From: Ciona intestinalis
Lineage: Eukaryota; Chordata; Ascidiacea; Phlebobranchia; Cionidae
Assembly (NCBI RefSeq): GCF_000224145.3
Contig: NC_020179.2
Span: forward strand, 1,947,612-2,011,611
Direction of reading: 5' to 3'
DNA length: 64,000 nucleotides
In this document: positions 46,701 to 57,626 of the stretch, one piece after another
Layout: each line of letters opens with the position of its first letter
Position numbering within the stretch: the stretch's first letter is position 1
Position numbers and translations under genes: made by a program
The notes under the pieces: model-generated
What the model was told of the DNA's origin: nothing
Database searches by the model: none
Seen by the model: the letters and a program-made list of their open reading frames with translations, nothing else

Positions 46701-49700
46701 CACCTTTGACCCATGTGAGGTTGCGGGAATCCAAGTTTTTGGGTCATCATGCCTGTAATTGGGGAGGCAAGGGGTACAGAGCCAGGGGACATGCTGTTGT
46801 TAACTTTCATGGGTTCCATGTGCGGCTGAAGTATGGTTCGCTTGTTCACTTCGTGTAACCATTTGCTTAACATAGCTGTATGAGTAAATAACCGTTAAGG
46901 GGTTAATTTTTTAAATTGGTGTATTAAATAGACCTCACTTGGGTAAATTCAATGGTACAAAATTACATTTTAAATCATTAGGAAATTTTCTTAGCGTAAA
47001 ATAGTCACGTAGCCGATAAAAAAAAAATTAAAATGGTAGAAGGTTAAGAATTGAAAAAAAAACGAAATTGTTTTTAATAACGAAGTGATTTGAGGTGTAG
47101 CCAAAAACCTATTTCAACTAATATATGACGTACAGTAGGGAGGGGGAAGATGGGACACCTTTCATTTTATTTTCTTACCCTATTTGATAAAATACAAATA
47201 GCACCCAAACAATTATAAAAACCGTATCGTGACGACTTCCATAATGTTGATTGTTTAAAACACGATCAGGATATTTAAATATTATGTGCTAAAGGTGTCC
47301 CGTCTTGCCCACACTATTATATATAACTTCCAATCTCCAGCAACCTAAACAAAAACTTCCTCGCGACTGATCCGTATCTTATACTGAAATGGAAATGTAA
47401 GTTTTAGTGCATTGGGCTCATTGGCAGAAATGGTTGCGTGACATTTTCCAATTCCCGCTTGCAGTATGCATGCTTATGAGTTAACCGCACAGTAAAGATG
47501 CCTGATCGGATACGTGATCAGATTCCGCAATATTATGATGCAATCAAATATATTGCCCTGAGCGCAATTCGCCGTACTTTGACGACAGTGGTGACGGAAA
47601 ATTGAAATAATGCTCAAGAGAAACCGACAATTAAACAGCGAAAATAATTGCTCGGTGTGGGAATGATAGACACTAATAGCAGTTCCCGAAAGTGGAATTA
47701 AACTCACAGAGAATGGGGCAAATTGCGGATCAGCAAAAGGTACGACTTTGTGGGTTTGAGTCATTTTTACGCAATTTTATAAACGGATGTTAAGTCGCTA
47801 TTTCTAGGGAGAGGATGGGGCACATTTTTGGGGAAGGCCCTTAATTAGCACATAATATCTAAATATTCTGATTGTGTTTTAACAATTAACAACGGTCTAT
47901 AGGAGTCGTGAATTTTATAATTTTTCAAATGTTTTTTTTTGCTTCTAAATCTCACGAAAAAAATAGAATAAAAAGGTGTCCTATTTCCCCCCACCAAACT
48001 ATATGTATAATACATGAAACTATTTTACGCAGTTGGTGATCCAGTTATCTAATTCAGTGATAATACTCGCTTTGTGGTTTGTGAAAGTTTGCACCAATAA
48101 GAATGCTACAGACTGTATAGAGCGAACGTCTCCACCTACGTCATATGCGCCACGACCGTAAAGATAATGAGATTTTGTCGCCAACAGAGTCGCATATGAT
48201 TGACACATGGATTTACCACTGCGCGTTGCAAAAACAGGCTGCACGGCACACAAAACAGCAACTGTTCTTTACCAAAGAAAGTAATATTTATCCTACCTAC
48301 GGTAATACCCGACTATTTGACTGCTGGGTGTAATTTTTGGATAGAACAGAAACAACTGAGAAAAAATACGTTGTGAATGCTTGCTTCAAGTAATTGGTAA
48401 AACAGTTATTTTACCAACCAACGAAAAAGCAAAAAATGTAATTCGACAGGTTTTGGTGTTTGTCAAATATACTTACAAGCTGCGTTGGGTGAAAATTTGT
48501 CGCGATGATCATTGCAGAGCGCAAGTAGTTTATAACAGAGTTCCGGCTCAAAACCAGGCTTGCCCGCCACTTCGCTAACGACCTGCGGAAAGAACAATGT
48601 TATGGATTTATTCAGTCCAATTTAATGAAATATTCTGACGAAAATTGGAAAAATTTTAACTGCAAAAAACTGAGCTAATTAACGGGTTTTATATGTGAAT
48701 AACTTTCCTATAAATTATTGAAAACATGTGTCAGATTGTACATTAAAACCCGTCTGATTAAGCTCTTTTAAAATCGTTTTACATGGTTTTTATTCACTCA
48801 CTTAACCATAACATCATCTTTCGAATAGCTTTCTCAGTACAAAGAGGGAAAATCTAAAAGTCGATAAGGGGCAAGTCAGCGGACAGTAGGGAATAGTCTT
48901 AACAGATGTCAGCAGTCTAGCCAACTTAGTTCGAATGGTTTTATTTGAAAAAGAAATCGAAATATCGCAAGCCCCCGCGGCCAAGAACCGGTGCTATTAA
49001 TTTTAATGGAGTTCTCCTAGATCGATATAGCTGCAGCTCGTAGGAACTTTTTTTGTAAACCCGCGGAAACGAAAACTTAGGCTAAGTTGCATAAGTGTTG
49101 CGCGGATGAATATATGCTACCGGTTATTCTCGCCCGGACGAATCAATACCTGCACCCGTGTACCTTAGCAGAGGACGCGCTGCTCTGTCCCGCGAATAGC
49201 CTCTCTGGAGGTCGACCACGGTAGAGGTTTCTATCGACCTTAGTCTTAATTATTGATGGGCAAACGCGAAGAGTTAATGGGAGAAACAGGCGCTTGCACA
49301 GACACGCAGTTTGTATAGCGTTTCTTTTCGAATACTTGATGATATAAGATGAACGAATTATACTTTAAAATGTATTTTGAAATCGTGCCTTTAATGACTT
49401 ATAGTGCACTTAGAAAAATAACAATATCTACCCGCATAGTATACGCAGTTGTGCATTGGCGTGACGATTCACTTTCAAATGCGTTAGTTTCAGTACCCTG
49501 GGACATGTTTTGCTGTTTGGTTTGGACTTAAATCCTTTTTAATCCGGAAAGCGTCCACCAGCGCAGAGAGATGAGACCAGCCGAATGCAATGAGGCGTGT
49601 CATCTTTTTCTGACGACACCCTCGACAATGTGCAATGACCCGTCACTGATTTTTAACTGCGGCACGTGACCATGCCGGCCGGTGAAAAGCTTGGCGCTAT

Positions 49701-52700
49701 TCAGTGAGTTTACACCACTAATTGCTGCGAAAAGAGACCCAGAAACCAGCGGTTTCAGGACTCAAATTGCGAACCTAAAGTATCAAGAATTCGACGAGCA
49801 GTTAACGGTAATTTAATACTGACGGAAAGCATTAAAGCTGATCGACAAGCTGCGTCTGCTGTGCAAACGTTTCGGGTTTAGGCATTGTGCAAGTGAAGCG
49901 AGGTAGTATACCAATCTAAGTTGTTACAATTTGCCTCAAACTGCAAAAACTAATTGCACCTCAGTTTAAACTCAATCGAAAAGGGCATGAATGCTTTCTA
50001 ACAAGCGTCGTTTTCATTTGCTTTGCCAGCAATTGGAGCGTGAATTCTCGCCTAATACTACTGGAGATTCTCTGTTACATTCCATTCGATAGACCATATC
50101 TGAAAGTGACGAAGAGAAGTGGTAGGGCGGCTGGCCTTTTGTGTGAGGATCCATTTCAGTTGCTACATCTACTGGTCGGGTAATGATATTTACGGCGTTC
50201 CAGGCGAGCGGGCAAAAATAACCTACACACTGTGGGAACCCACGACCCGCTGAACTGACGCGGCGCTAAGTTCAATCGCTTCTGGCGCCGTATTTAGCAA
50301 GTGCGACAACATCACCGACCAGGATCGAAAAACGACTCTTTCCACGAAAAAAAATGTTACAACAAATGAGAAGTTCCTTATATATCGAACTGCTAAAGTA
50401 TTTAAACTAAGTTTTATTAGGCAAATTATGTGGCCAATGACGCGATTAATAACCCGTGAGCACCGACGTTTTCGTAGGGAAACCAATATATAGAACACAG
50501 TAGTTGCCAACATCTCTCGCAGGGTGGTCTGTTTATGTTGAAGGTGAATTCTCAGGCGCTTTAGGAACAACCCTTATGTTACTGTGCCAATAACATTCTA
50601 ATTACGTGGTCAGGTACAGCTTCGAATGATTCGCCCAACCCACACAAGCTATTACCAAGCCTAGTTAGTCATTTGCAAGAAAAACAATTATCGCAGTGTT
50701 TAAGGTGTAGAGATACACAGCTCAAGTGGAATGTGCACTTTTCTACTGGCTAGGACGTTTCAAAGGCGCTACGTGGTGGTTTCAAGTGTCAGACAGCGAA
50801 GGTTATAATCTACAGAGATCACTTCCGTGGGCATTAAAGGCCAAGTTTACCTTGCGAAACGGACCTTGACATTCTGACACGCACTGGGTTTGTTCGGATG
50901 TATTATATATTATACAGGGCAAGAAAAAAAAGCCACATTGGGCTCTAGCGTGACGCTTTTGTTAAAATTTAGACACGGGAATGTATATGGACCATGACCA
51001 GACGGTTATGCCCGCCGAAAGTACGCGGTGCACCGATTCGGAGAGTTTTGTTACACGGGAATCTGCCTGAACGCCTTTGGTCAAAGAATTAGTGAGCTTT
51101 GTCGAGAAAAACTGAGAATCGATCGCTGTAGTGTACCAGCAACTTGAACTGGGTTATGGCAAACGCTGCTCAAACAAGTTCAATGGAGCACGTCCAGTCA
51201 GGGTGCAAATAAGAGTTGGTTAAACCTGTTTCCTTGAGCGCAAACCGCTCGATGTCAATCAAATTCTGTTTGTTCTGCGACTAAGTCGTTTTGTAACACG
51301 CAGGAAATACCAACATTGCTTCTATTCTGGAAAATTAATTGTTTCGCTGCGCAGGCATCAGTTTTCTCCATTAAAGTGTTTCCTAAAGCCACATGACTGT
51401 GGCGTTTATTGGGTGTAATTCGGATAGTATTTCATCACTTACCAGTTAAGGCTAATTCCAATTCTTTGAAATGGTCTGTTATTCTAAGATTAATACTACA
51501 TAACAAATCTTTTAGTCGATTAAGTCGTAGTTTGACCAGGTACCATTCGGAGTATTTCTTTGCATTTTAAGAGTCACGTTTCTAGTTCGTGCGGTTCGGT
51601 CATGGACCAACGAACATGGTATGTCTCACTGCTGCATGGCCGCCATGCCACTAAAACACCTTTACAGTTTGCATTTGGCAGGTTTTAGTAGACGGTATAC
51701 CACAAGAACGGCTGAGCGCCACGTGCAAATCACAGTATTTTCTTTTTATGAGATTTCACTTTAACTGTCGCGTGCGATCGTTTCGATTTCTTCAAGGCGA
51801 CAAAATAAGTTATTTTACAGCGCTTAACGGGGTATATATTTACCGTTATAAATTTAATACCCAAAAAACAATGATGATCTTAAAATTATACAGCCAGAGT
51901 ATTTTTAAACTAAAAGGCATCATTTTTAAACCTGAGCCGTAATGTTACCATAACAGAGTACCTACGTATGTTAAAGCTGTTCATGCTTGTACAAGACGGC
52001 ACACGACTGCGCATGTAGCCATTGCAATAAAACACTGGTGCCTTGACCCCTATTCAAGCACTTCATGCCTAGTTTCTGCGTTTTTCCTTTGCGGAACAAT
52101 ATATAACTGGTTTCGGTTACAGTACTTGCGTAGGGTAACTGAGCAATGCGATACAACAACGTAGACAAAATTATTATTGATTTGATACGGGTTACGCTAT
52201 ACAGTTTACTTTAAAATATACCAAACGTTGCTGCAGGACCTGCAAAACGAGTTACGGTCTACAGATAATCTACAGACCAGCCATAAAAAATGACGTCGGT
52301 GCGTAAAATTTAACTTAAGGCGTGTTTACAATGGCCTTACACGAAAGAAGTTGTAAAGTTTGGTAGGAAAAATTCACGCACAGGGTGAGGACACACAGGG
52401 GAAACAGACAGTGGCAAATATTCCTTTCCCTAAGATTACCACGGCTTTCCGCTTGAGCAGAGCCGTGATGGATCACTAGGAAAATAACAGGCGCCGGAAT
52501 CGTACACTTTCGTGCATAACCCTTTTGTTGGTGGGTGCGCCACTGCCAGTTAACCGTAGAATTACAAGCAGTTCTACACTATAACTTCTTGTGACCCAAG
52601 CTATAATACAACCGTTACCAGCCTATGGCTTGAAAATCCGCCTAACCTTCGAGCCCGGGAAGTTCTACAATGTAACGAGTTCAAGGATGGTATCTGGTAT

Positions 52701-53051
52701 GTACTTACCGTCAGACAGCCGAGCAAACTCTGGTGGAACTGACGTTGAAAGGCTCTGGCGTCCGAGCACCACTCCAACAACTCTCTCGCAGTACGTGAGA
52801 ACGAGTCTGGGTTCTTCAAATGCTGGTAATAACAAATAAAGATATCAGGCTGTGTGGATTCAGACAGTTAGGTCAATCTATCCGAATCCGTAGACAAAGT
52901 GTTATTCATGTTATATTTAACAGATTTGTAAAGGGGTAATGAGCAAGAATTAATTGGCACGTACCTTCTGTATACATTCCAATCGGTCTAGCGTCTGGCG
53001 CGTGTGATGGTCTTGGTTTGTTAAGTTGGTCGTGTGCATTGCAGTGTTCAT
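34787..53051 (-). CDS. ZMIZ: ZMIZ1/2-like SP-RING coactivator and SUMO ligase
   Basis: PIAS-like nuclear coactivator. Twenty coding exons: 53051-52965, 52822-52709, 48582-48477, 46875-46704, 46115-45782, 45721-45590, 43332-43096, 42625-42392, 41877-41736, 40843-40708, 40626-40548, 39901-39770, 39383-39278, 38980-38817, 38385-38318, 37547-37192, 36975-36856, 36413-36217, 35965-35615, 34900-34787. All phases agree; 1126 aa (human ZMIZ1 1067). N-terminal helical domain about 20-120 ([16 protein letters not shown]); [11 protein letters not shown] near 178; Ala/Thr tract about 275-301; [12 protein letters not shown] near 484; conserved core [20 protein letters not shown] to KCYHHED and [21 protein letters not shown] with C721, H723, C744, C747 as likely zinc ligands; five KxE motifs 811-861; acidic tail [12 protein letters not shown]. 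In-frame ATGs at 53057, 53066 and 53090 are alternative starts; 53051 (MN) best matches vertebrates. Confidence 0.95.
34968..35105 (+). mobile_element. Diverged tRNA-like SINE
   Basis: TGTGGCTTGGTGATTAGAGC, CATTGTGAACGTGCG and CAAGAAACTTAATTGCCAG follow the SINE order with many changes. In the last ZMIZ intron. Confidence 0.6.
35396..35593 (+). mobile_element. 190-bp-family MITE next to a splice donor
   Basis: AAGGTGGGGTAAAATGGGAC through TTTACTACCAAATGAGACG to CCCACCCTACTATA. Ends about 21 bases from the donor of ZMIZ exon 19. Confidence 0.92.
36021..36184 (-). mobile_element. 190-bp-family MITE next to a splice donor
   Basis: GGGGGGAGAAGATAGGACAC to CCGTCTCCCCCCACCCTACT; fills most of a 251-bp ZMIZ intron and ends about 33 bases from the exon 18 donor. 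The segment around CTCGTCCC is lost. Confidence 0.9.
36536..36743 (+). mobile_element. tRNA-like SINE with intact head
   Basis: GCGCCGTGGTTAGCACACCT (A-box-like), AACCCAGAGGTAATGGGTT (B-box region), GTGGGCGTATGTGTTC and CCCACAAAGTAACATACTTG. In a ZMIZ intron. Confidence 0.9.
36836..36855 (-). repeat. TA microsatellite forming a splice donor
   Basis: About nine TA units directly after ZMIZ exon 17; the donor GTATATATAT is the first part of the run. Confidence 0.8.
37146..37170. repeat. AT microsatellite in a ZMIZ intron
   Basis: AATAATATATATATATAATA, some 20 bases inside the intron after exon 16. Confidence 0.75.
37593..37772 (+). mobile_element. 190-bp-family MITE
   Basis: TATAGTAGGGTAGGGCAACA, CTTAGCACAGAATATCCAAG and CCATCCTCCCCCACTCTACT. 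Begins 46 bases upstream of the ZMIZ exon 16 acceptor. Confidence 0.9.
38500..38644 (-). mobile_element. 190-bp-family MITE, left end lost
   Basis: AGTAGTAAACAAAGAACAC, CTCCCATAGACCGTTGTTAA and CCAGTTTTACCCACAGTACT. The preceding 50 bases are a local expansion of AAAAATACTAAAAACACTT. Confidence 0.85.
39406..39487 (-). mobile_element. SINE 3' end remnant joined to a MITE
   Basis: ATGAATGAATAAAT, GGAAAACTGCAGTCGTTATA and ACACGGCTG; breaks off straight into the next MITE. Confidence 0.65.
39488..39665 (+). mobile_element. 190-bp-family MITE
   Basis: GACACATGTAGCATATAATA, CGTTACTACCAAATAGGACG and CATCTTTCCCCATCCTATA. The left end is lost at the SINE junction. In a ZMIZ intron. Confidence 0.88.
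40068..40168 (+). repeat. Dispersed repeat R, 3' portion
   Basis: TAAGCGTGTTTTAACAACCG, ATTTCTAGATTTTCGCTACC and GTAATCGAAGAGACAAATAA, the forward orientation of the repeat at 20862-21292. In a ZMIZ intron. Confidence 0.65.
42184..42375 (+). mobile_element. 190-bp-family MITE next to a splice donor
   Basis: AGTAATATGGGGTAGATATG, GCATATAATATCCAAATATC and CCATCTTACCCCACCCTACT. Ends about 17 bases from the donor of ZMIZ exon 8. Confidence 0.92.
42655..42810 (-). repeat. Dispersed repeat R, reverse copy
   Basis: TTTGTCTCTCCGATTACGGT, GAATATTTAGAAATCTTTTA and TTAAGCGTGGTTGCTACA. In a ZMIZ intron. Confidence 0.65.
42890..43066 (+). mobile_element. 190-bp-family MITE next to a splice donor
   Basis: CAGTACTGTGGGGTAAGATG, TTTACTACCAAATTATACGG and CCCGTCTCCCCCACCCTTCT. 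Ends about 29 bases from the donor of ZMIZ exon 7. Confidence 0.9.
43372..43564 (+). mobile_element. 190-bp-family MITE
   Basis: TATAGTAGGGTGGAGGAAGA, CAGATCGTGTTTTAAACAG and CCATCTTTCCCCAACCTACC. Begins 40 bases upstream of the ZMIZ exon 7 acceptor. Confidence 0.9.
43566..45589 (-). other. 2-kb ZMIZ intron interior
   Basis: No mobile element; GC-richer patches at 43960-44280 and 44380-44690. Two CRE palindromes lie at 45446-45453 and 45490-45497, within 150 bases of exon 6. A 120-codon frame at 44670-44308 has no recognisable domain. Confidence 0.5.
45660..45710 (-). repeat. Alanine-coding GCN tract in ZMIZ exon 6
   Basis: GCC/GCT repeats interrupted by ATC and ACA codons encode an alanine block followed by alternating Thr-Ala. 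The same arrangement occurs in vertebrate ZMIZ1. Mixed codons argue for selection on protein rather than slippage. Confidence 0.85.
46341..46533 (-). mobile_element. 190-bp-family MITE
   Basis: GTTGGGTAGGGGAAGATGGG, CCTATAGACCGTTGTTAATT and CATCTTACCCAACAGTATTA. In a ZMIZ intron. Confidence 0.9.
47132..47322 (-). mobile_element. 190-bp-family MITE
   Basis: CAGTAGGGAGGGGGAAGATG, AACACGATCAGGATATTTAA and CCGTCTTGCCCACACTATTA. In a ZMIZ intron. Confidence 0.9.
47806..48002 (+). mobile_element. 190-bp-family MITE, left end altered
   Basis: GGGAGAGGATGGGGCACATT, TTAGCACATAATATCTAAAT and TCCTATTTCCCCCCACCA. An extra TGGGGAAGGCCC lies near the left end. Confidence 0.85.
48583..52708 (-). other. 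4.1-kb ZMIZ intron 2, free of mobile elements
   Basis: No MITE, SINE or repeat R copy seen over the whole intron, unlike the rest of the gene. GC content is higher than in the left half of the window. Short frames (for example 50570-50223) show no domain. The size and the lack of insertions suggest regulatory content. Confidence 0.5.
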
Positions 53052-56000
53052 AGGCATATTACGCATTGTGTAATTCGCAATTGGTTTCATCCGTATCTTA
53101 CTCCATTCAAGGTAAATCCGGCTGAGTTTGAAGCGTCGGGCTTGTTTGAGAGGCCACGAGACGCTTGCAACAACAGAATAGCGTCATTTGCGCCTGGTCA
53201 AGGCACACTTGTATATTCTTTGCCTTTTAGACAATATCCTTCGTACTTGACAGGAGAGTAAACGAATAGAGTGCCTTCTTTTATTCGTACAGATCGCTCC
53301 AAGGACCTGACTGGTTTACCAATATGTAACAAATCCTAATTGTTTCCGTGTCAGCGCTCGCAACAGAGCTATTTAAACGTTCGTCGACTGTAAAACAGTG
53401 TTCGTGTGGGTTTACAAACAGAACGACAACAAACACGAGCGTGTAACACTACACTACGCTTTTGGTCCGAGCTTGACTAAGTATCTGTCTCATACTAAAG
53501 TATCACTAACCTTACTATGATAATATACCTCTGTCCACTACGTCTTAGTAATCAATTTCGATCTCTCACATACTGAGTTCGGTTTAAAAGACAAGACACT
53601 ACGAGCCTATCGCACTGCGCGGTGTAATATCCCGGACTGCGCGTCGACGATGGCGGCCTGAAAAGTAAAGGCCAAATCTCGCTCTGCCCTTTTTTTGATA
53701 ACGTTACGTCTGCCACGGGAGCATGAGAGGCAAGAGAGAAAGAGACGAAGCGGAGAGAGACAGCTCCCGGACAAACAACACTAGGAAAGAACCTGCGTTT
53801 AACAAGACCGTCAGCCGCGCTATCACGCTTAATTTAATACACTACTCCCGGGGGCGCACGGGGTGGCGACGAAAGTGAAAAAGAGAGACACCACGTGATA
53901 CGTTGTCGCGGGCCACCTTCGTAGAGAGAGTGTTTGATTATTTTGGACAAATACAGGAATCCTAACTCGTTTATTGTTCGCTCGTACTCTCTCACGTGCG
54001 CCATTTAACGAAAAAGGGTTCAGTGAATACCTTTGACAGCGAAATGGTTGACAGCCGCTTGTTTCGCTGGACAATTACGCAGTTAATGTTAAAATCCAAC
54101 CCCGCACTTGCTACAACCGTTTCCATTGTAGGTTTTAAGGTCGGGGTTTATTCAAAATAAAAACATAAATTTTGAAAGCAATATTTCTGGCGTAGCTGAT
54201 TCTTGGACGGTTATTAACCTGATTTCAATGAGAGCCGATTTAACCGCTGTTATTTAAATATTCTTATTCAAAGCAATAGACGTTAAGTACTTATGATTGT
54301 TTTATGGTGTAATCTGGAATCAAAATCTCAAAGGTATCGACACATTTCTCTTCAGTTGAATTAAACACTTCCCTGCGTGCCTGTGACGTCATAAACGCCA
54401 GTGAAAAATCGATGCGCAGGTCGCGTGAAGACGATCCGTCGCGATTCTTGTGACGCAAATGATTTTATGCGGCTAATAATACGTTATTGTGACGTAATAG
54501 GGAGTGAAAATGCGTCATCAACAGCGAAAGGGACAGTCGCCGTCTCCACATCCGCACAATGTAAACGAGATGACCAGATCACCACACAAGAGAATTAATG
54601 TAATCATACCCCTTAATTAAAACGCGCGTCACCCGCACAAATAGCGCACGGAGAGCGCGCTTCAATTACATTTCAAATCGCTTCGTCAGTTAGACTGGAT
54701 AAGCAAACGTCTTGACACTGCGCTTATTACTCAAAGCAATAACGTAGGCATAAGAGGCAGTAGATTATCTTTTCGCATACCACAGAGTTTAGACGCCCGC
54801 GAACAAACAGGTCTTGTCATTCCGCTATGCCTGCGCAATTACCCTTCATTTAAAGCCTTTTATCTCACGCCAGTAGCCTAGAACAGCAGGACCACACACA
54901 CCTGCTCGCCTTGCCTGTTACAATGCTTCTTGAGCTTGCGGCGACACCTTCCTTTCTTTCTACCCACCGCAATGACGTCACACGACGCCCGGCTCCGATG
55001 AAAGTATACTAAATATAACATCACCTATATATGACGTCACAACCCGAACGCACACCTGAAATCGTGACATAAGGCCAGATTGCTTGGTAAGAGACGAAAG
55101 CTGGGAGTATTTATCGCAGCCGTATCAACCCGCGCCAATCAAAGTTGGCAGCTAAGTTCACCGCGAAGGTATTTCGCGCATAACCCGGCAATTTCAGTGG
55201 ATTAGCGGCGGAACGGAACCGCCAGGCTTCGATGTCGCTTCCCGGTGTCCGGTCGAGCGTGATGACGTATATGTTTGATGACGTCATCAATCAGAACACA
55301 CAGTGATTCACTACCACGGAGTCCTTGAGTGAGTATGAGTGCGTGAAATCGCGTGACAACGAAATACACAACGGATAATCGACCATTATGGCGGCGTTAT
55401 GTTTTTTTTTTCAATCTAAAAGAACCACAAACTTTGTTTACCTTAGACCTGGAACTTGTTAACATAAACGCATTGTAGTCATTCAGTATACTGGTACAAA
55501 ACCATTGTAGTTGTACAGATAGTTTATACTGCATACTTACCGTATAAGGCGCGGATTCTCCCACAAACTACTCAACTGTTTCGCATTCACGCACCAGAGG
55601 TTAAAACTCTACATAGGAGAAAACGTGTCCGCTTCCCCGGCTTACCGTCCGTAAACCACACACGAATTTTCCAAATAGGGTTTTAAAAAATTCCTCTTAG
55701 CTCCTAACTGAAAAATGGTATTTTAAACCATATTTTTAGTGAATTTTCCGAATAGGGTTTTAAAAATACCTCTTATAGCTTCTAACTAAAATATGGCATT
55801 TTAAACTAAATTTCTAGCACTATTACTAACAGAAAAGCGTATCAACCAGCCACACGTGACATCGTGTCGAAATACAATTCATTTATTCTTTCTTCTCAAG
55901 TGACCAATTGCCTGACGGAAAATTACGAAAATAATCTTAATACGTAATACGTCATTCACGAATTCTGCACTCGGTCCGCACATGTGGAGTACCACTTAAA

Positions 56001-56790
56001 TGCATAGCATAACAAGACGACCCAGTATAGAGCACGACTTATTGCAGATTACTGCGCAACAGTTACTACAAATAGCTGGACAAGTTCCATCTATCTTGCT
56101 TGCAATATTTGCCAAGTCACAGCTTGGACCTACATAACGCATGGCGCGTGACACGTTTATATTTGGCCTTTAATTAGATATCCGGCAATTAGACGCTGTT
56201 GAACTGAAACGAGATTTAAGATGCTAAATCGACTTACTGGCTATTTAGCTACTCCTACATAAGCATATATACTATCACTAAATATAAACACGTATAAGCC
56301 ATACAGTTTTTGACTTAAAACACACATGCTTTAACTTATTAAATATTTGTATAAACTTCAACAGTCTACGTAATAAATCGTATAACAAATGCTAAAGTAC
56401 ATTAATTTATTAATATTTTAAACCTTTTTAAGATATATCATATTATCTGTACAAACGGCCACAGAAACCCAACTCATTACCGAAACCTACCTAACTGGTT
56501 CTTATGGAGAAGTAAATCAAATGAAGTCAGCTGAAAGTTGTTAAATTTTAACCACCTCCTAAATGTACATTGGACCGAATGCTGTCTGCGGCGCTCATGT
56601 CCCGACACGCTTTTCCAGTAATAGCAAAAGGAATGCTACTTTGTCTACACGTATACATAATCCAAAACTTGCAGCAAAGTCATAGAAAAAGTATTGTAAA
56701 AGTTTGAAATTATTTTTAAAATTAGAAAAAAATTGCAAAATCAAAATTAACTAATTGCAGGACTAAACTTACATTGCGAGATATAGATAT
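53052..56790. promoter_or_regulatory. ZMIZ 5' flank / probable promoter region
   Basis: No gene and no mobile element. Contains ATGGCGGC at 53650-53657 and 55388-55395 (YY1-like core), E-boxes CACGTG near 53893 and 53994, and the CRE cluster listed separately. The transcription start cannot be fixed from sequence. Confidence 0.45.
54384..55286. promoter_or_regulatory. Cluster of four CRE palindromes
   Basis: TGACGTCA at 54384-54391, 54973-54980, 55032-55039 and 55279-55286, with half-site variants TGACGTAA and TGACGTAT nearby. This is the consensus CREB/ATF site. Others lie at 45446, 45490 and 59034. Confidence 0.6.
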
Positions 56791-56984
56791 ACAGTAGGGT
56801 GGGAGGAAATGGGACACTTTTTATTCCAATTTTTCGTCTTATATCGAAGTAAACAAAAAAATTCGAAGAATTATAAAACCGTATCCCCACGACTCACATG
56901 GGCCGTTGTTAATTGTTCAAAACACGATCAGGATTTTTGGATATTAGGTGTTAAAGGTGTCTCATCTTCCACCATTCTACTATA
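56791..56984 (-). mobile_element. 190-bp-family MITE
   Basis: CAGTAGGGTGGGAGGAAATG, AAGTAAACAAAAAAATTCG and CATCTTCCACCATTCTACTA. Confidence 0.9.
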
Positions 56985-57433
56985 TATCTTACGGGCGTAT
57001 TATGTTCTAAGTAAACTTAAATAAGAACTTCTTGAAACTATGATATTTACCTTGAAAAACACTCACGCGTTACTGGAATAAGTTAATAAATCCGCAAGGC
57101 CCGAATCCAGGTTACGCTAAGACAACAGTATCCATGATTTCGGATTAATGTATTAGTTTCTCTTAACTAAAACTTATCTAATTTAGTTTCAAGAAAAATT
57201 AATTTTAAGCGAGATATGGCTACACGTCATAAAGGCCTAAATAAATAAGATTGCTTTATGAATATAACGACGCGGTATCTTGTTTGAGAAACGCCCAGTT
57301 TATTTTACATTGACAGTAAAGGCTAAACCTGTATATATATAATTACGCGGCTCGTAGCGCATTTTAAACCATGGTGTCGTTTAAAATGCCTTAATTTATA
57401 AGAACGCCTAAAGTTAATTGGGCGCAGAGGTAT

Positions 57434-57626
57434 AGTAGGAAGGGGAAAATGGGACACTTTTTCATTCTATTTTCTTGTCCCATTTGGTAGTAAACAAAGA
57501 ACGTTCAAAGAATTATAAAACCGCATCCTCGCGACTATTAAAAACTGTTGTTAGTTGTTTAAAACACGGTCAGGATATAGATTAATCCGCTAAAGTTGTC
57601 CCATCTTTCCCCACCATACTATACAT
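57434..57626 (-). mobile_element. 190-bp-family MITE
   Basis: TAGTAGGAAGGGGAAAATGG, CCCATTTGGTAGTAAACAAA and CCATCTTTCCCCACCATACT. Confidence 0.92.

Noticed and set aside
50223-50570. 115-codon minus-strand frame in ZMIZ intron 2
   Set aside because: Hydrophobic and basic mixture without a domain; neighbouring exons join correctly without it.
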